Of a stretch of 64,000 nt of DNA, positions 27,185-38,444 are shown piece by piece. The DNA is taken from the NCBI RefSeq assembly GCF_030813715.1, contig NZ_JAUSUZ010000001.1, forward strand, positions 4,898,001 through 4,962,000, read 5' to 3'. The notes below the pieces were generated by a model, which saw only the letters and a program-made list of their open reading frames with translations, did not search any database and was not told the origin of the DNA. The position numbers and the translations under genes were made by a program. How positions within the stretch are numbered: position 1 is the first letter of the stretch; each line of letters starts with the position of its first letter. This stretch comes from Catenuloplanes indicus. Lineage in GTDB: Bacteria; Actinomycetota; Actinomycetes; Mycobacteriales; Micromonosporaceae.

Positions 27185-27410
27185 GGCTTGTGGAGGATCT
27201 TGAACTCGCGCTTCGCCTCGCAAGATCCAGAGCGCGCCGGGGAGGAGATGGCGGATGGCGAAAACGGGCGGGGGCGGGGAAGCGGAGGTCATCGGGGCGA
27301 CCTAAGGTTCGGTAGGTCAGGGCCGGGCACCCGGTCCGCACAGGGTCTGGCCCGCGTACCCACCTCTTGGCGCTGGACCGGCAGAATAGGGATGCCCAAC
27401 CAGTCGACCC

Positions 27411-27415
27411 GGAGG
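27411..27415 (+). promoter_or_regulatory. Ribosome binding site that fixes the dnaN start
   Basis: GGAGG lies nine bases before ATG 27425. The frame is open further upstream, to 27188, but the family begins at this Met. Confidence 0.7.
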
Positions 27416-27424
27416 CACGTGGCC

Positions 27425-28558
27425 ATGAAGTTCCGAGTGGAGCGCGACGCGCTCGCCGACGCCGTGGCGTGGACCGCCAAGAGCCTGCCCAGCCGGCCGT
27501 CCGTGCCGGTGCTCGCCGGTGTGATGCTGCGCGTCACCGACGGCGTGCTGCAGGTCTCGGGTTTCGACTACGAGGTCTCCAGCCAGGTCAGCGTCGACGT
27601 GCAGGGCGACTCGGACGGTGCCGCGCTCGTCTCCGGCCGCCTGCTCGCCGAGATCACCAAGGCGCTCCCCGCCAAGCCGGTGGACATCGCCGCGGTCGGC
27701 CCGCACCTGGAGCTGGTGTGCGGCAGCGCCCGGTTCACGCTCCCGACCATGCCGGTCGAGGACTACCCGAGCCTGCCGGACATGCCGGCCAGCGCCGGCA
27801 CCGTCGACGCGGCCGCGTTCGCCGCCGCGGTGAGCCAGGTGGCCGTCGCCGCGGGCCGGGACGAGACGCTGCCGATGATGACCGGCGTGCGACTGGAGCT
27901 GACCGGCACCACGCTGGCCATGCTCGCCACCGACCGCTACCGGCTCGCCATGCGCGAGATCGAGTGGTCGCCGGAGGACCCCGAGATCAGTATCAACGCG
28001 CTCGTGCCGGCGAAGACCCTCAATGACACGGCGAAGACGCTCGGCCCGCTGGGCGGTCAGGTCACCCTGGCTCTCGCCCAGGGCGGCGCGGGCGAGGGCA
28101 TGATCGGTTTCGCCGGCGGGACCCGCCGGACGACGAGCCGGCTGCTGGACGGCGCCAACTACCCGCCGGTCCGGTCGCTGTTCCCGGCGACGCACAACGC
28201 GCAGGCGCGGGTCTCGGTCTCCGCACTCCAGGAGGTCACCCGCCGCGTGGCGCTCGTCGCCGAGCGCACCACCCCCATCCTGCTCAGCTTCAGCGAGGAC
28301 GGTCTCGTCGTCGAGGCCGGCGGCACCGAGGAGGCGCGGGCCAGCGAGGCCATGGACGCCACCTTCACCGGCGAGGCGCTCACCATCGGTTTCAACCCGC
28401 AGTACCTGCTGGACGGGTTGAACCAGCTGAACGCGCCCACCGCCGTGCTGTCGTTCGTCGACGCGTTCAAACCGGCCGTGTTGTCCCCCGCGAGCGAAGA
28501 CGGCGAGATCATTACTGGGTATCGCTACCTGATCATGCCGATCCGGGTAACCCGCTGA
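27425..28558 (+). CDS. dnaN: DNA polymerase III sliding clamp (beta subunit)
   Basis: 377 residues from ATG 27425 (MKFRVERDALADAVAWTAKS), the usual length for the clamp. The three clamp domains are visible as repeated patterns, for example FTLPTMPVEDYPSLPDMP, LATDRYRLAMREI and the C-terminal GYRYLIMPIRVTR that forms the peptide-binding pocket. The dimer encircles DNA and tethers the replicative polymerase. It is transcribed away from oriC and followed by gnd and recF. Confidence 0.97.
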   Translation: MKFRVERDALADAVAWTAKSLPSRPSVPVLAGVMLRVTDGVLQVSGFDYEVSSQVSVDVQGDSDGAALVSGRLLAEITKALPAKPVDIAAVGPHLELVCGSARFTLPTMPVEDYPSLPDMPASAGTVDAAAFAAAVSQVAVAAGRDETLPMMTGVRLELTGTTLAMLATDRYRLAMREIEWSPEDPEISINALVPAKTLNDTAKTLGPLGGQVTLALAQGGAGEGMIGFAGGTRRTTSRLLDGANYPPVRSLFPATHNAQARVSVSALQEVTRRVALVAERTTPILLSFSEDGLVVEAGGTEEARASEAMDATFTGEALTIGFNPQYLLDGLNQLNAPTAVLSFVDAFKPAVLSPASEDGEIITGYRYLIMPIRVTR

Positions 28559-28592
28559 TACGCGGAAGCTGAACAACTGCAAGGGGGACGAC

Positions 28593-29462
28593 ATGCAACT
28601 CGGCCTGGTTGGTTTAGGCCGGATGGGCGGCAACATGCGGGAACGCATCCGTGCCGCCGGTCACGACGTGGTCGGTTACGACCCGAGGCCCGAGATCAGC
28701 GACGCAGCGAGCCTGGCGGAGCTGGTCGAGAAGCTCGCGGCGCCACGGGTCGTCTGGGTTATGGTCCCGTCCGGCGTCACCGAGGACATCATCGAGCAGC
28801 TCGGTGGCCTGCTCTCCGCCGGTGACATCGTCATCGACGGCGGAAACTCCAAGTTCAGCGACGACGGCCCGCGGGCGGAGAAGCTCGGCGCGCTCGGCAT
28901 CGGCTACATGGACGTCGGCGTCTCCGGCGGCGTCTGGGGCATCAGCAACGGCTACGCGCTGATGGTCGGCGGCGACAAGAAGCATGTCGACCACTGCATG
29001 CCGATCTTCGAGGCGCTCAAGCCGGAGGGCGAGTTCGGTTTCGCGCACGCCGGCCCGGTCGGCGCCGGTCACTACTCGAAGATGGTCCACAACGGCATCG
29101 AGTACGGGCTGATGCACGCGTACGCCGAGGGTTACGAGCTGCTCAAGGCGTCCGAGCTGGTGCACAACGTGCCCGAGGTGTTCAAGAGCTGGCGTGAGGG
29201 CTCGGTGGTCAAGTCCTGGCTGCTCGACCTGCTCGACCGCGCGCTCGACGAGGACCCCGAGCTGGCCAACATCAAGGGCTACGCGGAGGACACCGGCGAG
29301 GGCCGGTGGACCGTCGAGGAGGGCATCCGCCTCGCGGTCCCGATGAACGTCATCGCCGCGTCGCTGTTCGCCCGGTTCACGTCCCGCCAGGACGACTCGC
29401 CGGCCATCAAGGCCGTCGCCGCCCTGCGCAACCAGTTCGGCGGTCACGCCGTCAAGAGGTAG
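28593..29462 (+). CDS. gnd: 6-phosphogluconate dehydrogenase, short (about 290-residue) type
   Basis: 289 residues. The cofactor site MQLGLVGLGRMGGNM starts the Rossmann domain; IDGGNSKFSD and GVSGGVWGISNGYALMVGG are the conserved 6-phosphogluconate dehydrogenase motifs, and HYSKMVHNGIEYGLM carries the catalytic Lys. It converts 6-phosphogluconate to ribulose 5-phosphate, CO2 and reduced cofactor. The short form often uses NAD, but specificity cannot be read with certainty. Position between dnaN and recF is typical for many actinobacteria. Confidence 0.92.
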   Translation: MQLGLVGLGRMGGNMRERIRAAGHDVVGYDPRPEISDAASLAELVEKLAAPRVVWVMVPSGVTEDIIEQLGGLLSAGDIVIDGGNSKFSDDGPRAEKLGALGIGYMDVGVSGGVWGISNGYALMVGGDKKHVDHCMPIFEALKPEGEFGFAHAGPVGAGHYSKMVHNGIEYGLMHAYAEGYELLKASELVHNVPEVFKSWREGSVVKSWLLDLLDRALDEDPELANIKGYAEDTGEGRWTVEEGIRLAVPMNVIAASLFARFTSRQDDSPAIKAVAALRNQFGGHAVKR

Positions 29463-29474
29463 GTCCAGCCCGAG

Positions 29475-29513
29475 CGGGGGTGTGCGCGACAATCGAGTCG
29501 CGACACACCCCCG
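29475..29513 (+). terminator. Hairpin between gnd and recF
   Basis: CGGGGGTGTG and CGCGAC pair with GTCGCG and ACACACCCCCG around a 6-nt loop, with one bulged base. It lies just after the gnd stop and 31 bp before recF. It may end gnd transcription or attenuate recF. Confidence 0.6.
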
Positions 29514-29543
29514 TCGGCTTTCAACGGCAAAGGATCTCCCTGG

Positions 29544-30710
29544 ATGTACGTCCGCCGGCTCGAACTCGTCGACTTCCGCTCGTACGAGCGCGTCGCCGTC
29601 GACCTCGAACCCGGCGGCACCGTCCTGGTCGGCTCGAACGGTGTCGGCAAGACCAATCTGATCGAGGCGCTCGGGTACGTCGCCACGCTCGGCAGCCACC
29701 GGGTGGCGATGGACGCGCCGCTGGTCCGGTTCGGCGCCTCCTCCGCGGTCATCCGCTGCGCGATCGTGCACGACGGCCGTGAGCTGCTGGTCGAGTTGGA
29801 GATCGTCCCCGGCCGGGCGAACCGGGCCCGCCTCGGCCGCTCCCCGGTCCGCCGTTCCCGGGACATCCTCGGCGCGCTGCGGCTCGTGCTGTTCGCGCCG
29901 GAGGACCTGGAGCTGGTCCGCGGCGATCCCGGCGAACGCCGCAAGTACCTCGACGACCTGCTGGTCGCCCGCCAGCCGCGGTTCGCCGGTGTGCGCGCCG
30001 ACTACGAGCGGGTGGTCAAGCAGCGCAACGCCCTGCTGCGCACGTCGTACCAGCGGCGCAAGTGGGCCGGCGGCGACCGGGACGGCTCCGACCTGGCCAC
30101 GTTGGAGGTGTGGAACGCGCAGCTCGCCCGGCACGGCGCGGAACTGCTGGCCGGCCGGCTGGAGCTGTGCGCCGCACTCGGGCCGCACATCGCCAAGGCG
30201 TACGACGCGGTCGCGGCCGGCAAGGGTGCGGCCGCCATCGCGTACAAGATCGGTTCGTCCGGCCGCGGCACCGAACGGCTCAGCGACCCGCCCAGCCCGC
30301 TGCCGGACCGCGCCGGCCTGGAGACGATGCTGGCCGGCATGCTCGCAGACGCGCGTCCCGCCGAGATCGACCGCGGCACCACGCTGGTCGGCCCGCACCG
30401 CGACGACATCCTGCTCACGCTCGGCGACCTGCCGGCCAAGGGCTACGCGAGCCACGGCGAGTCCTGGTCGTTCGCGCTCGCACTCCGCCTTGCCGCCTAC
30501 GATCTGTTGCGCGGCGACGGCATCGAGCCGGTGCTGGTCCTCGACGACGTTTTCGCCGAGCTGGACGCGGGCCGCCGTACCCGGCTCGCCGACCTGGTCG
30601 CGGGCGCCGCCCAGCTGCTGGTCACCTGCGCGGTCGCCGAGGACGTACCGGAGGCACTGCGTGGCGCCCGATACGCCGTGACCGAGGGGAAAGTGCACCG
30701 TGTCGCATGA
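29544..30710 (+). CDS. recF: DNA replication and repair protein RecF
   Basis: 388 residues. ABC-type ATPase with Walker [15 protein letters not shown] near residue 35, and the C-terminal Walker B/D-loop segment [19 protein letters not shown]. RecF loads RecA at gaps with RecO and RecR. Starts at ATG 29544 ([17 protein letters not shown]). Its end overlaps the next gene by 11 bp. Confidence 0.95.
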   Translation: MYVRRLELVDFRSYERVAVDLEPGGTVLVGSNGVGKTNLIEALGYVATLGSHRVAMDAPLVRFGASSAVIRCAIVHDGRELLVELEIVPGRANRARLGRSPVRRSRDILGALRLVLFAPEDLELVRGDPGERRKYLDDLLVARQPRFAGVRADYERVVKQRNALLRTSYQRRKWAGGDRDGSDLATLEVWNAQLARHGAELLAGRLELCAALGPHIAKAYDAVAAGKGAAAIAYKIGSSGRGTERLSDPPSPLPDRAGLETMLAGMLADARPAEIDRGTTLVGPHRDDILLTLGDLPAKGYASHGESWSFALALRLAAYDLLRGDGIEPVLVLDDVFAELDAGRRTRLADLVAGAAQLLVTCAVAEDVPEALRGARYAVTEGKVHRVA

Positions 30711-31248
30711 TCACCCGCTGTCGGAGCCGCTGGAGCCACCGGACGGCCTGCAGGGACCCGAGCTGGCCCGCGCCGTCCTGGACGCCGCCAAGGCCCGCCG
30801 CGAGACCGCCCGCGCCCAGCGCCGCACCCAGCCGCGCCCCGGCGCCGAGTCCGGCCGCCGGCTGCGCGGTTACTCCGGCCCCGGCCCCGACCCGCGCGAC
30901 CCCCAGCTGCTCGGCAGCATGCTCAACCGCCTGGTCCAGACCCGCGGCTGGCAGCGCCCCACCGCCGAAGCCGCGCTCTTCGGCTCCTGGGAGAAGATCG
31001 TCGGCACCGACGTCGCCGCACACAGCCGTCCGGTCAAACTTGAGAACGGCGAACTCACCGTCGAAGCCGAATCGACCGCCTGGGCCACCCAGCTCCGACT
31101 GCTCGCCGCCGGCCTGATCAAGCGCATCGCCGGCGAGGTCGGCCACGGCGTCGTCAAGAAACTCCACATCCACGGCCCCGCTGCCCCCAGTTGGAGCAAG
31201 GGCCCGCGTCGCGTCCGTGGCCGCGGCCCCCGCGACACCTACGGCTGA
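30700..31248 (+). CDS. dciA: DciA-type (DUF721) replicative helicase loader
   Basis: 182 residues from GTG 30700. The N-terminal half is Arg/Pro-rich and probably disordered; the C-terminal DUF721 domain (about 75-150) has [20 protein letters not shown] and [23 protein letters not shown]721 proteins (Rv0004 type) are the ancestral DciA loaders of the DnaB helicase. The position after recF and before gyrB is the usual one. The 11-bp overlap with recF suggests coupled translation. Confidence 0.85.
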   Translation: MSHDHPLSEPLEPPDGLQGPELARAVLDAAKARRETARAQRRTQPRPGAESGRRLRGYSGPGPDPRDPQLLGSMLNRLVQTRGWQRPTAEAALFGSWEKIVGTDVAAHSRPVKLENGELTVEAESTAWATQLRLLAAGLIKRIAGEVGHGVVKKLHIHGPAAPSWSKGPRRVRGRGPRDTYG

Positions 31249-31673
31249 CCCAGACCCCAGATCTCGATCTTCCCGCTTCCGGCGTGCGCGCTCCGGGCGT
31301 GCTCCCGCGGGCCAACCGCGCGGTGTCCTCCGACTCCGCTGGCGCTCCGCTCCGGACGCCGCGACGGAGCCGGTCCCGGCCCACTCCCGACGAGCCGCGG
31401 CCCGCCACCACTCGCTCTCCGGCCGCGCCATCGCTCACCTGATCGATTACTCGAGGCGGATCGGCGAGGTCACGCGGAGACGGGCGTCGGCAGCTGGTCC
31501 GGATATCACGGTATTTCGGTGCGAGGCGCCCGATCACGGAAGCCACCTGAACGCGGCTCCGGGCGGCGAGGGTTTTGGTGACCACCCACTCGACGTGCAG
31601 GGAGGAGCGCCAGCGACGACCGGTGCCCGCGGGAGCATGCGGGCTGGACCACCCCGGAAGCGGGAAACAGGTT
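31249..31673. other. Non-coding interval between convergent dciA and an unknown gene
   Basis: 425 bp, GC-rich, with several short self-complementary GC blocks but no clear terminator and no open frame that I trust. Transcription converges here. Confidence 0.5.
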
Positions 31674-32228
31674 TCAGTAGTCCGCATAGACGGCGAAGGC
31701 GCGGTCGGCGCAGCGGCGGTAGAAGCGGGCCAGGACGGCGAGTTCCGAAAGGGGAAAAGACCACTGCGGGGCGCCGCCGGATTCGTCGCGGAGGCTGTCC
31801 ATGCGGGTGGCGAGCCAGCGGAGTTGCTGGTCGGCGAGGCGGCTGTCGGCGATCGCGGTGCGCAGGACCTCGCCGACCGTGTCGAAGGTGACCAGGTCGC
31901 CGAGCTTCTCGTGGCCGATGACGAACTTCTCCAGGCCGCCGGCGATCCAGGCGCAGCCGTCCGGGTCGATGACCGGGTCCTCGTCCTCGTTCGCGGCCTC
32001 TGTGGCGTAGAGCACACCGTTGAGGCCGAGGAGCAGATCGACCAGCTCGGTGTACGCGGTGGCGCGCACGCTGCCGGTCTCCGCGATGTGGCCGGCCAGC
32101 GCGGCCGTGGGGGACTCCACGTCCGGCGCGTCGGCGACCTGGGCGAAGTCCACGAACGCGGCGGGTGCCACCGGGTCGTAGAACCGGCCCGTGCGTGGCC
32201 ACTGCACGGCGACGTTGTCAAGCCCCAT
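31674..32228 (-). CDS. Conserved unknown protein
   Basis: 184 residues, acidic, with no signal peptide or membrane helix. Visible segments: [20 protein letters not shown], then [20 protein letters not shown], and a C-terminal helix [21 protein letters not shown] do not recognise a named family. Third-position GC bias is strong, so it is a real gene. It points away from gyrB, with 541 bp between them, and is not part of the conserved origin block in mycobacteria. Confidence 0.7.
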   Translation of the reverse strand: MGLDNVAVQWPRTGRFYDPVAPAAFVDFAQVADAPDVESPTAALAGHIAETGSVRATAYTELVDLLLGLNGVLYATEAANEDEDPVIDPDGCAWIAGGLEKFVIGHEKLGDLVTFDTVGEVLRTAIADSRLADQQLRWLATRMDSLRDESGGAPQWSFPLSELAVLARFYRRCADRAFAVYADY

Positions 32229-32769
32229 CGGGGGTCACCTTCCCTTACGCCTCGGACAGTCTCGAACGCCTAGCGCCCCGCGCCGGGGCAGGTTACGCGA
32301 CCGGACGGGCCGAGCGCGACCCCGGCGCACCCGGATCGGTCATGCGTGCTTCGTCACTCAGTTCTTGCTTCCCCAGCGTGACGGACCGGCACGCATTTTC
32401 GCGCTCACCGTGGCTTTCCACACCATATGTGCCGCTCGGCTGGTCGTATCTCGGAGACCGGGGCCCGTGGGGGGAGTCGAGATCGGGCGGTTCTCGCCGC
32501 TACGGAGGTCTCAGGTGCCCGGAAGGGGATGCCGTACCCGGAGAATGTCGTCGGGGCACAGTAGGATTGGAGGCGATCGGGACGTCGTGAGCAAGCTGGT
32601 CGCGGAGATACACTCCGTGACCGGATTTGCCCGCTGCGTCCCGCCGATCGCGATCCGCGGGCTTCCCGCGGTGGTCCGCACGGCCCAGTCGCCGTGCGTG
32701 TCGCCGTGCGCCCGCCGAACCCGCAACGTCCGTCCCCCCGGGGCGTCCGGTGCGAGAAAGTGGCCGAGG
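32229..32769. other. gyrB upstream region
   Basis: 541 bp without a gene. The gyrB frame stays open through it, but the encoded residues do not resemble GyrB. It should contain the promoters of gyrB and of the divergent unknown gene; a TAGGAT at 32562 could be a -10 element, without a good -35. Confidence 0.45.
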
Positions 32770-34713
32770 GTGGCAGCGGAAGAAAAGCAGGAGTACAACT
32801 CCGATTCACTCACCGTGCTCGAGGGCCTCGAGGCGGTGCGGAAGCGGCCCGGTATGTACATCGGGTCCACCGGTGAGCGCGGCCTGCACCACCTGGTGTG
32901 GGAGATCGTCGACAACGCGGTGGACGAGGCACTGGCCGGTTACTGCGACACGATCGACGTGACGCTGCTGGCGGACGGTGGCGTCCGCGTCGCCGACAAC
33001 GGCCGCGGTATCCCCGTCGACATCCACCCGAAGCTGAAGAAGCCGGGTGTCGAGGTGGCCTACACGGTGCTGCACGCCGGCGGAAAGTTCGACGGCAAGG
33101 CGTACGCGGTCTCCGGTGGTCTGCACGGCGTCGGCGCGGCCGTGGTGAACGCGCTCTCCACCAAGGTGACCGTGGAGATCCACAAGGCGGGCACGCACTG
33201 GCGGCAGCACTTCGACGCGTCCAAGCCGACGCCGATCGAGCAGCTCGGCGCGACCGACGGCAAGGGCACTACGGTCTCGTTCTGGCCGGATCCGGCGATC
33301 TTCGAGACCGTCGAGTTCGACTTCCAGACGATCTACCGCCGGCTTCAGGAGATGGCCTTCCTCAACAAGGGCCTGACCATCCACATCCTGGACGAGCGCC
33401 AGGCGGACGAGGAGGGCAAGAAGCGCGAGGTGACCTTCTGCTACAAGGAGGGCATCGCCGACTTCGTCCGTCACCTCAACGCGACCAAGACGCCGATCCA
33501 CAAGTCGGTGATCCAGTTCGACGCCGAGGGCGACGGCATCGCGGTCGAGATCGCCATGCAGTGGAACGAGTCGTACGGCGAGTCGGTCTACACGTTCGCC
33601 AACACGATCAACACCCACGAGGGCGGTACGCACGAGGAGGGCTTCCGTGCGGCGCTGACCACGCTGATCAACAAGTACGGCGCGGAGAAGAAGATCCTCA
33701 AGGGCGACGAGAAGCTCTCCGGCGAGGACATCCGCGAGGGACTCGCCGCGATCATCTCGGTCAAGCTGGCCAACCCCCAGTTCGAGGGCCAGACCAAGAC
33801 CAAGCTGGGCAACACCGAGGCCAAGAGCTTCGTGCAGAAGATCTGCAACGAGTGGCTGGTCGACTGGCTGGACCGCAACCCGGCCGAGGCCCGGACGATC
33901 ATCACGAAGGCGTCGCAGGCCGCTCGTGCCCGCATCGCCGCGGCGCAGGCGCGCAAGCTGGCCCGCCGCAAGTCGCTGCTGGAGTCCGGCTCGATGCCGG
34001 GCAAGCTGGCCGACTGCCAGTCGACCGACCCGCGGGTCTCCGAGGTGTTCATCGTCGAGGGTGACTCGGCCGGCGGCTCGGCCAAGCAGGGCCGTGACCC
34101 GCGAGTCCAGGCGATCCTGCCGATCCGCGGCAAGATTTTGAACGTGGAGAAGGCGCGGATCGACCGCGTGCTGAAGAACAACGAGGTCCAGGCGCTGATC
34201 ACGGCGCTGGGCACCGGCATCCACGACGACTTCGACATCGAGAAGCTGCGGTACCACAAGATCGTGCTGATGGCCGACGCGGACGTGGACGGCCAGCACA
34301 TCCAGACGCTGCTGCTCACGCTGCTGTTCCGGTTCATGCGGCCGCTGGTCGAGCTGGGTCACGTCTACCTCGCGTCGCCGCCGCTCTACAAGATCAAGTG
34401 GAACCGCAAGGGTGACGACGCGCAGTACGCGTACTCCGACCGCGAGCGGGACGGTCTGATTCGGCTGCGCCAGGAGAAGAAGCCGAACGCGAAGCCGGAC
34501 GACATCCAGCGGTTCAAGGGTCTCGGCGAGATGAACTACCCCGAGCTGTGGGAGACCACGATGAACCCGGCCACGCGGACGCTGCGCCAGGTGAGTCTGG
34601 ACGACGCTGCAACCGCGGACGAGCTTTTCAGCGTCCTCATGGGGGAGGACGTGGAAGCACGCCGTTCGTTCATCCAGCGCAACGCGAAGGACGTGCGCTT
34701 CCTGGACATCTAG
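32770..34713 (+). CDS. gyrB: DNA gyrase subunit B
   Basis: 647 residues from GTG 32770 ([20 protein letters not shown]). The GHKL ATPase domain has [15 protein letters not shown] and the G-rich lid ([15 protein letters not shown]). The TOPRIM domain has [14 protein letters not shown] (about 428-441) and the metal-binding DADVDGQH (about 502-509). The C-terminal segment [15 protein letters not shown] contacts GyrA. With GyrA it introduces negative supercoils; this subunit hydrolyses ATP and is the target of aminocoumarins. gyrA follows after 105 bp. Confidence 0.97.
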   Translation: MAAEEKQEYNSDSLTVLEGLEAVRKRPGMYIGSTGERGLHHLVWEIVDNAVDEALAGYCDTIDVTLLADGGVRVADNGRGIPVDIHPKLKKPGVEVAYTVLHAGGKFDGKAYAVSGGLHGVGAAVVNALSTKVTVEIHKAGTHWRQHFDASKPTPIEQLGATDGKGTTVSFWPDPAIFETVEFDFQTIYRRLQEMAFLNKGLTIHILDERQADEEGKKREVTFCYKEGIADFVRHLNATKTPIHKSVIQFDAEGDGIAVEIAMQWNESYGESVYTFANTINTHEGGTHEEGFRAALTTLINKYGAEKKILKGDEKLSGEDIREGLAAIISVKLANPQFEGQTKTKLGNTEAKSFVQKICNEWLVDWLDRNPAEARTIITKASQAARARIAAAQARKLARRKSLLESGSMPGKLADCQSTDPRVSEVFIVEGDSAGGSAKQGRDPRVQAILPIRGKILNVEKARIDRVLKNNEVQALITALGTGIHDDFDIEKLRYHKIVLMADADVDGQHIQTLLLTLLFRFMRPLVELGHVYLASPPLYKIKWNRKGDDAQYAYSDRERDGLIRLRQEKKPNAKPDDIQRFKGLGEMNYPELWETTMNPATRTLRQVSLDDAATADELFSVLMGEDVEARRSFIQRNAKDVRFLDI

Positions 34714-34742
34714 CGGAGAGCGGCCGAGCCGCTCTCGCAGAG

Positions 34743-34782
34743 TTATCCACAGCTTCCGCGCTTTCCACAGCGGTTATCCACA
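34743..34782 (+). promoter_or_regulatory. Three DnaA boxes between gyrB and gyrA
   Basis: TTATCCACA at 34743, CTTTCCACA at 34761 and TTATCCACA at 34774, all in the same orientation, within 40 bp. The last ends 36 bp before the gyrA start. Confidence 0.65.
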
Positions 34783-34818
34783 GGGAAATGCCGCTTTTGA
34801 CAGTAGTTAGGGTTAACT

Positions 34819-37341
34819 GTGACGGATACTCCCGAGTCCACGGGTAGCGAGCAGCCGGAGGAGCCCGCGGCCGACGCCGCGGTGGACGCCGGCGGCCGGA
34901 TCGAACCGGTCGGCCTCGAAGTAGAGATGCAGCGGTCGTACCTCGATTACGCGATGAGCGTCATCGTCGGCCGCGCCCTCCCGGACGTCCGCGACGGCCT
35001 CAAACCGGTGCACCGCAAGATCCTCTACGCGATGTACGACTCCGGCTACCGGCCGGACCGCGGCTACGTGAAGTGCTCCCGCGTCGTCGGTGACGTGATG
35101 GGTCAGTTCCACCCGCACGGCGACTCCGCGATCTACGACGCGCTGGTGCGCATGGCGCAGAACTGGTCGCTGCGCTACCCGCTGGTCGACGGCAACGGCA
35201 ACTTCGGCTCGCCGGGCAACGACCCCGCGGCCGCCATGCGGTACACCGAGTGCAAGCTCGACCCGCTGGCCATGGAGATGCTGCGGGACATCGACGAAGA
35301 CACCGTCGACATGCAGGACAACTACGACGGCCGGGCCAAGGAGCCCACGATCCTGCCGTCGCGGATCCCGAACCTGCTGGTCAACGGGTCCGAGGGCATC
35401 GCGGTCGGCATGGCCACCAAGATCCCGCCGCACAACCTGCGGGAGATCGCGGCCGCGGTGCAGTGGTGCCTGGAGAATCCGGAGGCCGAGGAGGCCGAGA
35501 CGCTCGAGGCGCTGCTCGGCATCGTCAAGGGCCCGGACTTCCCGACCAACGGCCTGATCGTCGGCACCCAGGCGATCCAGGACGCCTACCGGACCGGCCG
35601 CGGCTCGATCCGCATGCGCGCGGTGGTGGACGTGGAGGAGGACGCGAAGGGGCGCACCTCGCTGGTCGTCACCGAGCTGCCGTACCAGGTCAACCCGGAC
35701 AACCTGGCCGAGCGGATGGCTGACCTGATCAAGGAGGGCAAGCTCGCCGGGATCGCGGACATCCGGGACGAGTCCTCCGGCCGTACCGGTATGCGCCTGG
35801 TGATCGTGCTCAAGCGCGACGCGATCGCCAAGGTCGTGCTGAACAACCTGTACAAGCACACGCAGTTGCAGGAGACGTTCGGCGCGAACATGCTGGCGCT
35901 GGTCGACGGCGTGCCGCGCACGCTCAACCTGGCGCAGTTCATCCGGTACTACGTCGAGCACCAGATGGAGGTCATCCGCCGGCGGACCGCGTACCGCCTG
36001 CGCAAGGCCGAGGAGCGCGCGCACATCCTGCGCGGTCTGGTCAAGGCGCTGGACATGCTCGACGAGGTGATCGCCCTGATCCGGCGCTCGCCGACGGTCG
36101 AGGACTCCCGCCAGGGCCTGATGTCGCTGCTCGAGGTGGACGAGATCCAGGCCACCGCGATCCTCGACATGCAGCTGCGGCGTCTCGCCGCGCTGGAGCG
36201 CCAGAAGATCATTGATGAGCTCGCGAAGATCGAGATCGAGATCGCGGACCTCAAGGACATCCTGGCCAAGCCGGAGCGGCAGCGCACGATCATCTCCGAG
36301 GAGCTCGGCGAGATCGTGGCGAAGTGGGGCGACGAGCGCCGTACGCAGATCATCCCGTTCGACGGCGAGGTCTCGATGGAGGACCTCATCGCCCGCGAAG
36401 ACGTGGTGGTGACGATCACACGGACCGGGTACGCGAAGCGCACCAAGGTCGACCTGTACCGCTCGCAGAAGCGTGGCGGCAAGGGTGTGAGCGGTGCCAC
36501 ACTGCGCCAGGACGACATCGTCTCGCACTTCTTCGTGACCTCGACGCACTCGTGGATGCTCTTCTTCACCAACAAGGGCCGGGTCTACCGCGCGAAGGCG
36601 TACGAGCTGCCGGAGGCCAGCCGGACCGCGCGTGGCCAGCACGTGGCCAACCTGCTGGCGTTCCAGCCGGAGGAGCACATCGCGCAGGTGATCGTGATCC
36701 CTGGGTACGACATCGCGCCGTACCTGGTGCTCGCGACCAAGGAAGGCCTGGTCAAGAAGACTCGGCTGGCCGAGTTCGACTCCAACCGCAGCGGTGGCAT
36801 CATCGCCATCAACCTGCGCGAGGAGGACGAGCTGGTCGGTGCGGCGCTGGCCGGACCGGGTGACCATCTTCTCCTCGTCTCGAAGAAGGCTCAGGCCATC
36901 CGCTTCGAGGCGACAGACGATACGCTGCGCCCGATGGGACGGGCGACCTCCGGTGTCATCGGCATGCGCTTCAGCGAGGACGACGAGCTGCTCGCGATGG
37001 AGGTCGTGCAGGAAGGGATGGACGTTTTGGTAGCCACCAACGGTGGGTACGCGAAGCGGACACCCATCGAGGAGTATCCGGTGCAGGGACGTGGGGGCAA
37101 GGGCGTGCTGACCGCCAAGATCACGGAACGGCGTGGTGGTCTGGTCGGTGCCGTTGTCATCAACCCGGATGATGAACTGTTCGCGATCACGAGTAACGGT
37201 GGCGTGATCCGGACTCCGGTGAAGCCTGTACGTCGTACGCGGGACCGGAACACAATGGGGGTCAAGCTCATGGATCTCCCAGAAGGCGTGACCATCGTGG
37301 CGATTGCTCGCAATGCCGACGAGCCTGACGAACAGGACTGA
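34819..37341 (+). CDS. gyrA: DNA gyrase subunit A
   Basis: 840 residues from GTG 34819. The breakage-reunion domain carries catalytic Tyr142 in MRYTECKL. The quinolone-resistance region reads [10 protein letters not shown], with Ser103 and Asp107 at the E. coli Ser83 and Asp87 positions, that is, the sensitive residues. The C-terminal beta-pinwheel has the GyrA box QKRGGKGV and a second related motif QGRGGKGV further on. Three DnaA boxes lie just upstream, and DUF3566 follows after 3 bp. Confidence 0.97.
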   Translation: MTDTPESTGSEQPEEPAADAAVDAGGRIEPVGLEVEMQRSYLDYAMSVIVGRALPDVRDGLKPVHRKILYAMYDSGYRPDRGYVKCSRVVGDVMGQFHPHGDSAIYDALVRMAQNWSLRYPLVDGNGNFGSPGNDPAAAMRYTECKLDPLAMEMLRDIDEDTVDMQDNYDGRAKEPTILPSRIPNLLVNGSEGIAVGMATKIPPHNLREIAAAVQWCLENPEAEEAETLEALLGIVKGPDFPTNGLIVGTQAIQDAYRTGRGSIRMRAVVDVEEDAKGRTSLVVTELPYQVNPDNLAERMADLIKEGKLAGIADIRDESSGRTGMRLVIVLKRDAIAKVVLNNLYKHTQLQETFGANMLALVDGVPRTLNLAQFIRYYVEHQMEVIRRRTAYRLRKAEERAHILRGLVKALDMLDEVIALIRRSPTVEDSRQGLMSLLEVDEIQATAILDMQLRRLAALERQKIIDELAKIEIEIADLKDILAKPERQRTIISEELGEIVAKWGDERRTQIIPFDGEVSMEDLIAREDVVVTITRTGYAKRTKVDLYRSQKRGGKGVSGATLRQDDIVSHFFVTSTHSWMLFFTNKGRVYRAKAYELPEASRTARGQHVANLLAFQPEEHIAQVIVIPGYDIAPYLVLATKEGLVKKTRLAEFDSNRSGGIIAINLREEDELVGAALAGPGDHLLLVSKKAQAIRFEATDDTLRPMGRATSGVIGMRFSEDDELLAMEVVQEGMDVLVATNGGYAKRTPIEEYPVQGRGGKGVLTAKITERRGGLVGAVVINPDDELFAITSNGGVIRTPVKPVRRTRDRNTMGVKLMDLPEGVTIVAIARNADEPDEQD

Positions 37342-37344
37342 TGA

Positions 37345-38316
37345 ATGACGGAGACACAGGCGACGTCGGGGGCGGGGACCTCGGCGACTCCGGCCGGCAA
37401 GGACTCCGCCGACGGTGACGCCAAGGCCAAGGGCCGCGCGGTCGTGGGCCGTGCGGTGGTCGGACCCTCCACGGACGCACCGTCGCCGAAGTTCACGCGT
37501 GCACCGGGGATGAAGCCGCCGCCGGACGAGGCGCCGGCCGGTTCGTCGTCGACCGGGACCGCCAAGCCGGCGACGCCGAGCGCCACAGGAGACAAGGACA
37601 CCGTGAAGCCCGTCATCGTGCCGGCCGGCAAGCCCGCCTCGGCGAGTTCGTCGACCTCGACCTCGACCTCGGCATCGGCATCGGCGAAGGCCGCACCGGC
37701 CAAGCCCGCCACCCCGCCGAAGGCCAGCCCGGCCGCCGCCGGCAGCAGCCCGTCCAGCCCGCCCGGCGAGCGGACCGAGCGGATCCCGGCCAGCGTCGGC
37801 ACCGCGTCCTCGGCGAGCACCACCGGCGGGCTCAGCGGCCTCGGAAGTAAGGTCAGCGGCGCCGTCCGCGGCGTCGGCGCGGCCCGCGTCACAGACACCA
37901 TCCGGGCCGCGCGCAACGCGGTCGGCGGAGCCGCCGCCCGCGGCCCCCGCCGGGCCCGGCTGAACGTCAAGCGGATCGACCCCTGGTCCGTGATGAAGTT
38001 CTCGTTCGCGGTCTCGCTGGTGCTGTTCATCGTGGTAATCGTGGCCACGTCCGTGCTCTACCTGGCACTCGACGCGATGGGCGTCTTCCAGAGCGTCAAC
38101 GAGACGCTGGCCGAGCTGGTCACCGCATCCGGCGGCGACACCGGCGGCGGCTCCGTCTTCAAGATCACCGCTAAGGGCGTGATCGGCACCTCCGCGCTGA
38201 TCGGCCTGGTCAACGTGGTGCTGTTCACCGCGCTGGCAACCCTCGGCGCATTCATCTACAACGTCTGCGCCGACCTCGTCGGCGGCGTCGAGCTCACGCT
38301 CGCGGAGCGCGACTGA
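37345..38316 (+). CDS. DUF3566 membrane protein (Rv0007 type)
   Basis: 323 residues. The first 200 are disordered and rich in Ala, Ser, Pro, Thr and Lys (SSSTSTSTSASASAKAAPAK). The DUF3566 domain follows, with two membrane helices (MKFSFAVSLVLFIVVIVATS and LIGLVNVVLFTALATLGAFI) and the ending VELTLAERD. Actinobacteria keep such a gene directly after gyrA; the function is not established. ATG 37345 lies 3 bp after the gyrA stop, so it is probably cotranscribed. Confidence 0.88.
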   Translation: MTETQATSGAGTSATPAGKDSADGDAKAKGRAVVGRAVVGPSTDAPSPKFTRAPGMKPPPDEAPAGSSSTGTAKPATPSATGDKDTVKPVIVPAGKPASASSSTSTSTSASASAKAAPAKPATPPKASPAAAGSSPSSPPGERTERIPASVGTASSASTTGGLSGLGSKVSGAVRGVGAARVTDTIRAARNAVGGAAARGPRRARLNVKRIDPWSVMKFSFAVSLVLFIVVIVATSVLYLALDAMGVFQSVNETLAELVTASGGDTGGGSVFKITAKGVIGTSALIGLVNVVLFTALATLGAFIYNVCADLVGGVELTLAERD

Positions 38317-38444
38317 CCCACCGGACCCGGCGGTCAGGAGAAAATCGCGTGCCTCACCACGGCAACCACGCGACACTGAACCTGACCGCCGGACCCCCGA
38401 TTTGGGGCGTCCGGAGCAAGTGCGGTAATCTTTCCCGGTCGCAC

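Noticed and set aside
35098-35140. Possible quinolone-resistance change in gyrA
   Set aside because: Ser103 and Asp107 are the wild-type, sensitive residues by alignment with E. coli Ser83 and Asp87.
34813-38376. 1187-codon open frame antisense to gyrA and DUF3566
   Set aside because: It is the complement of well-recognised genes; the product has no domain.
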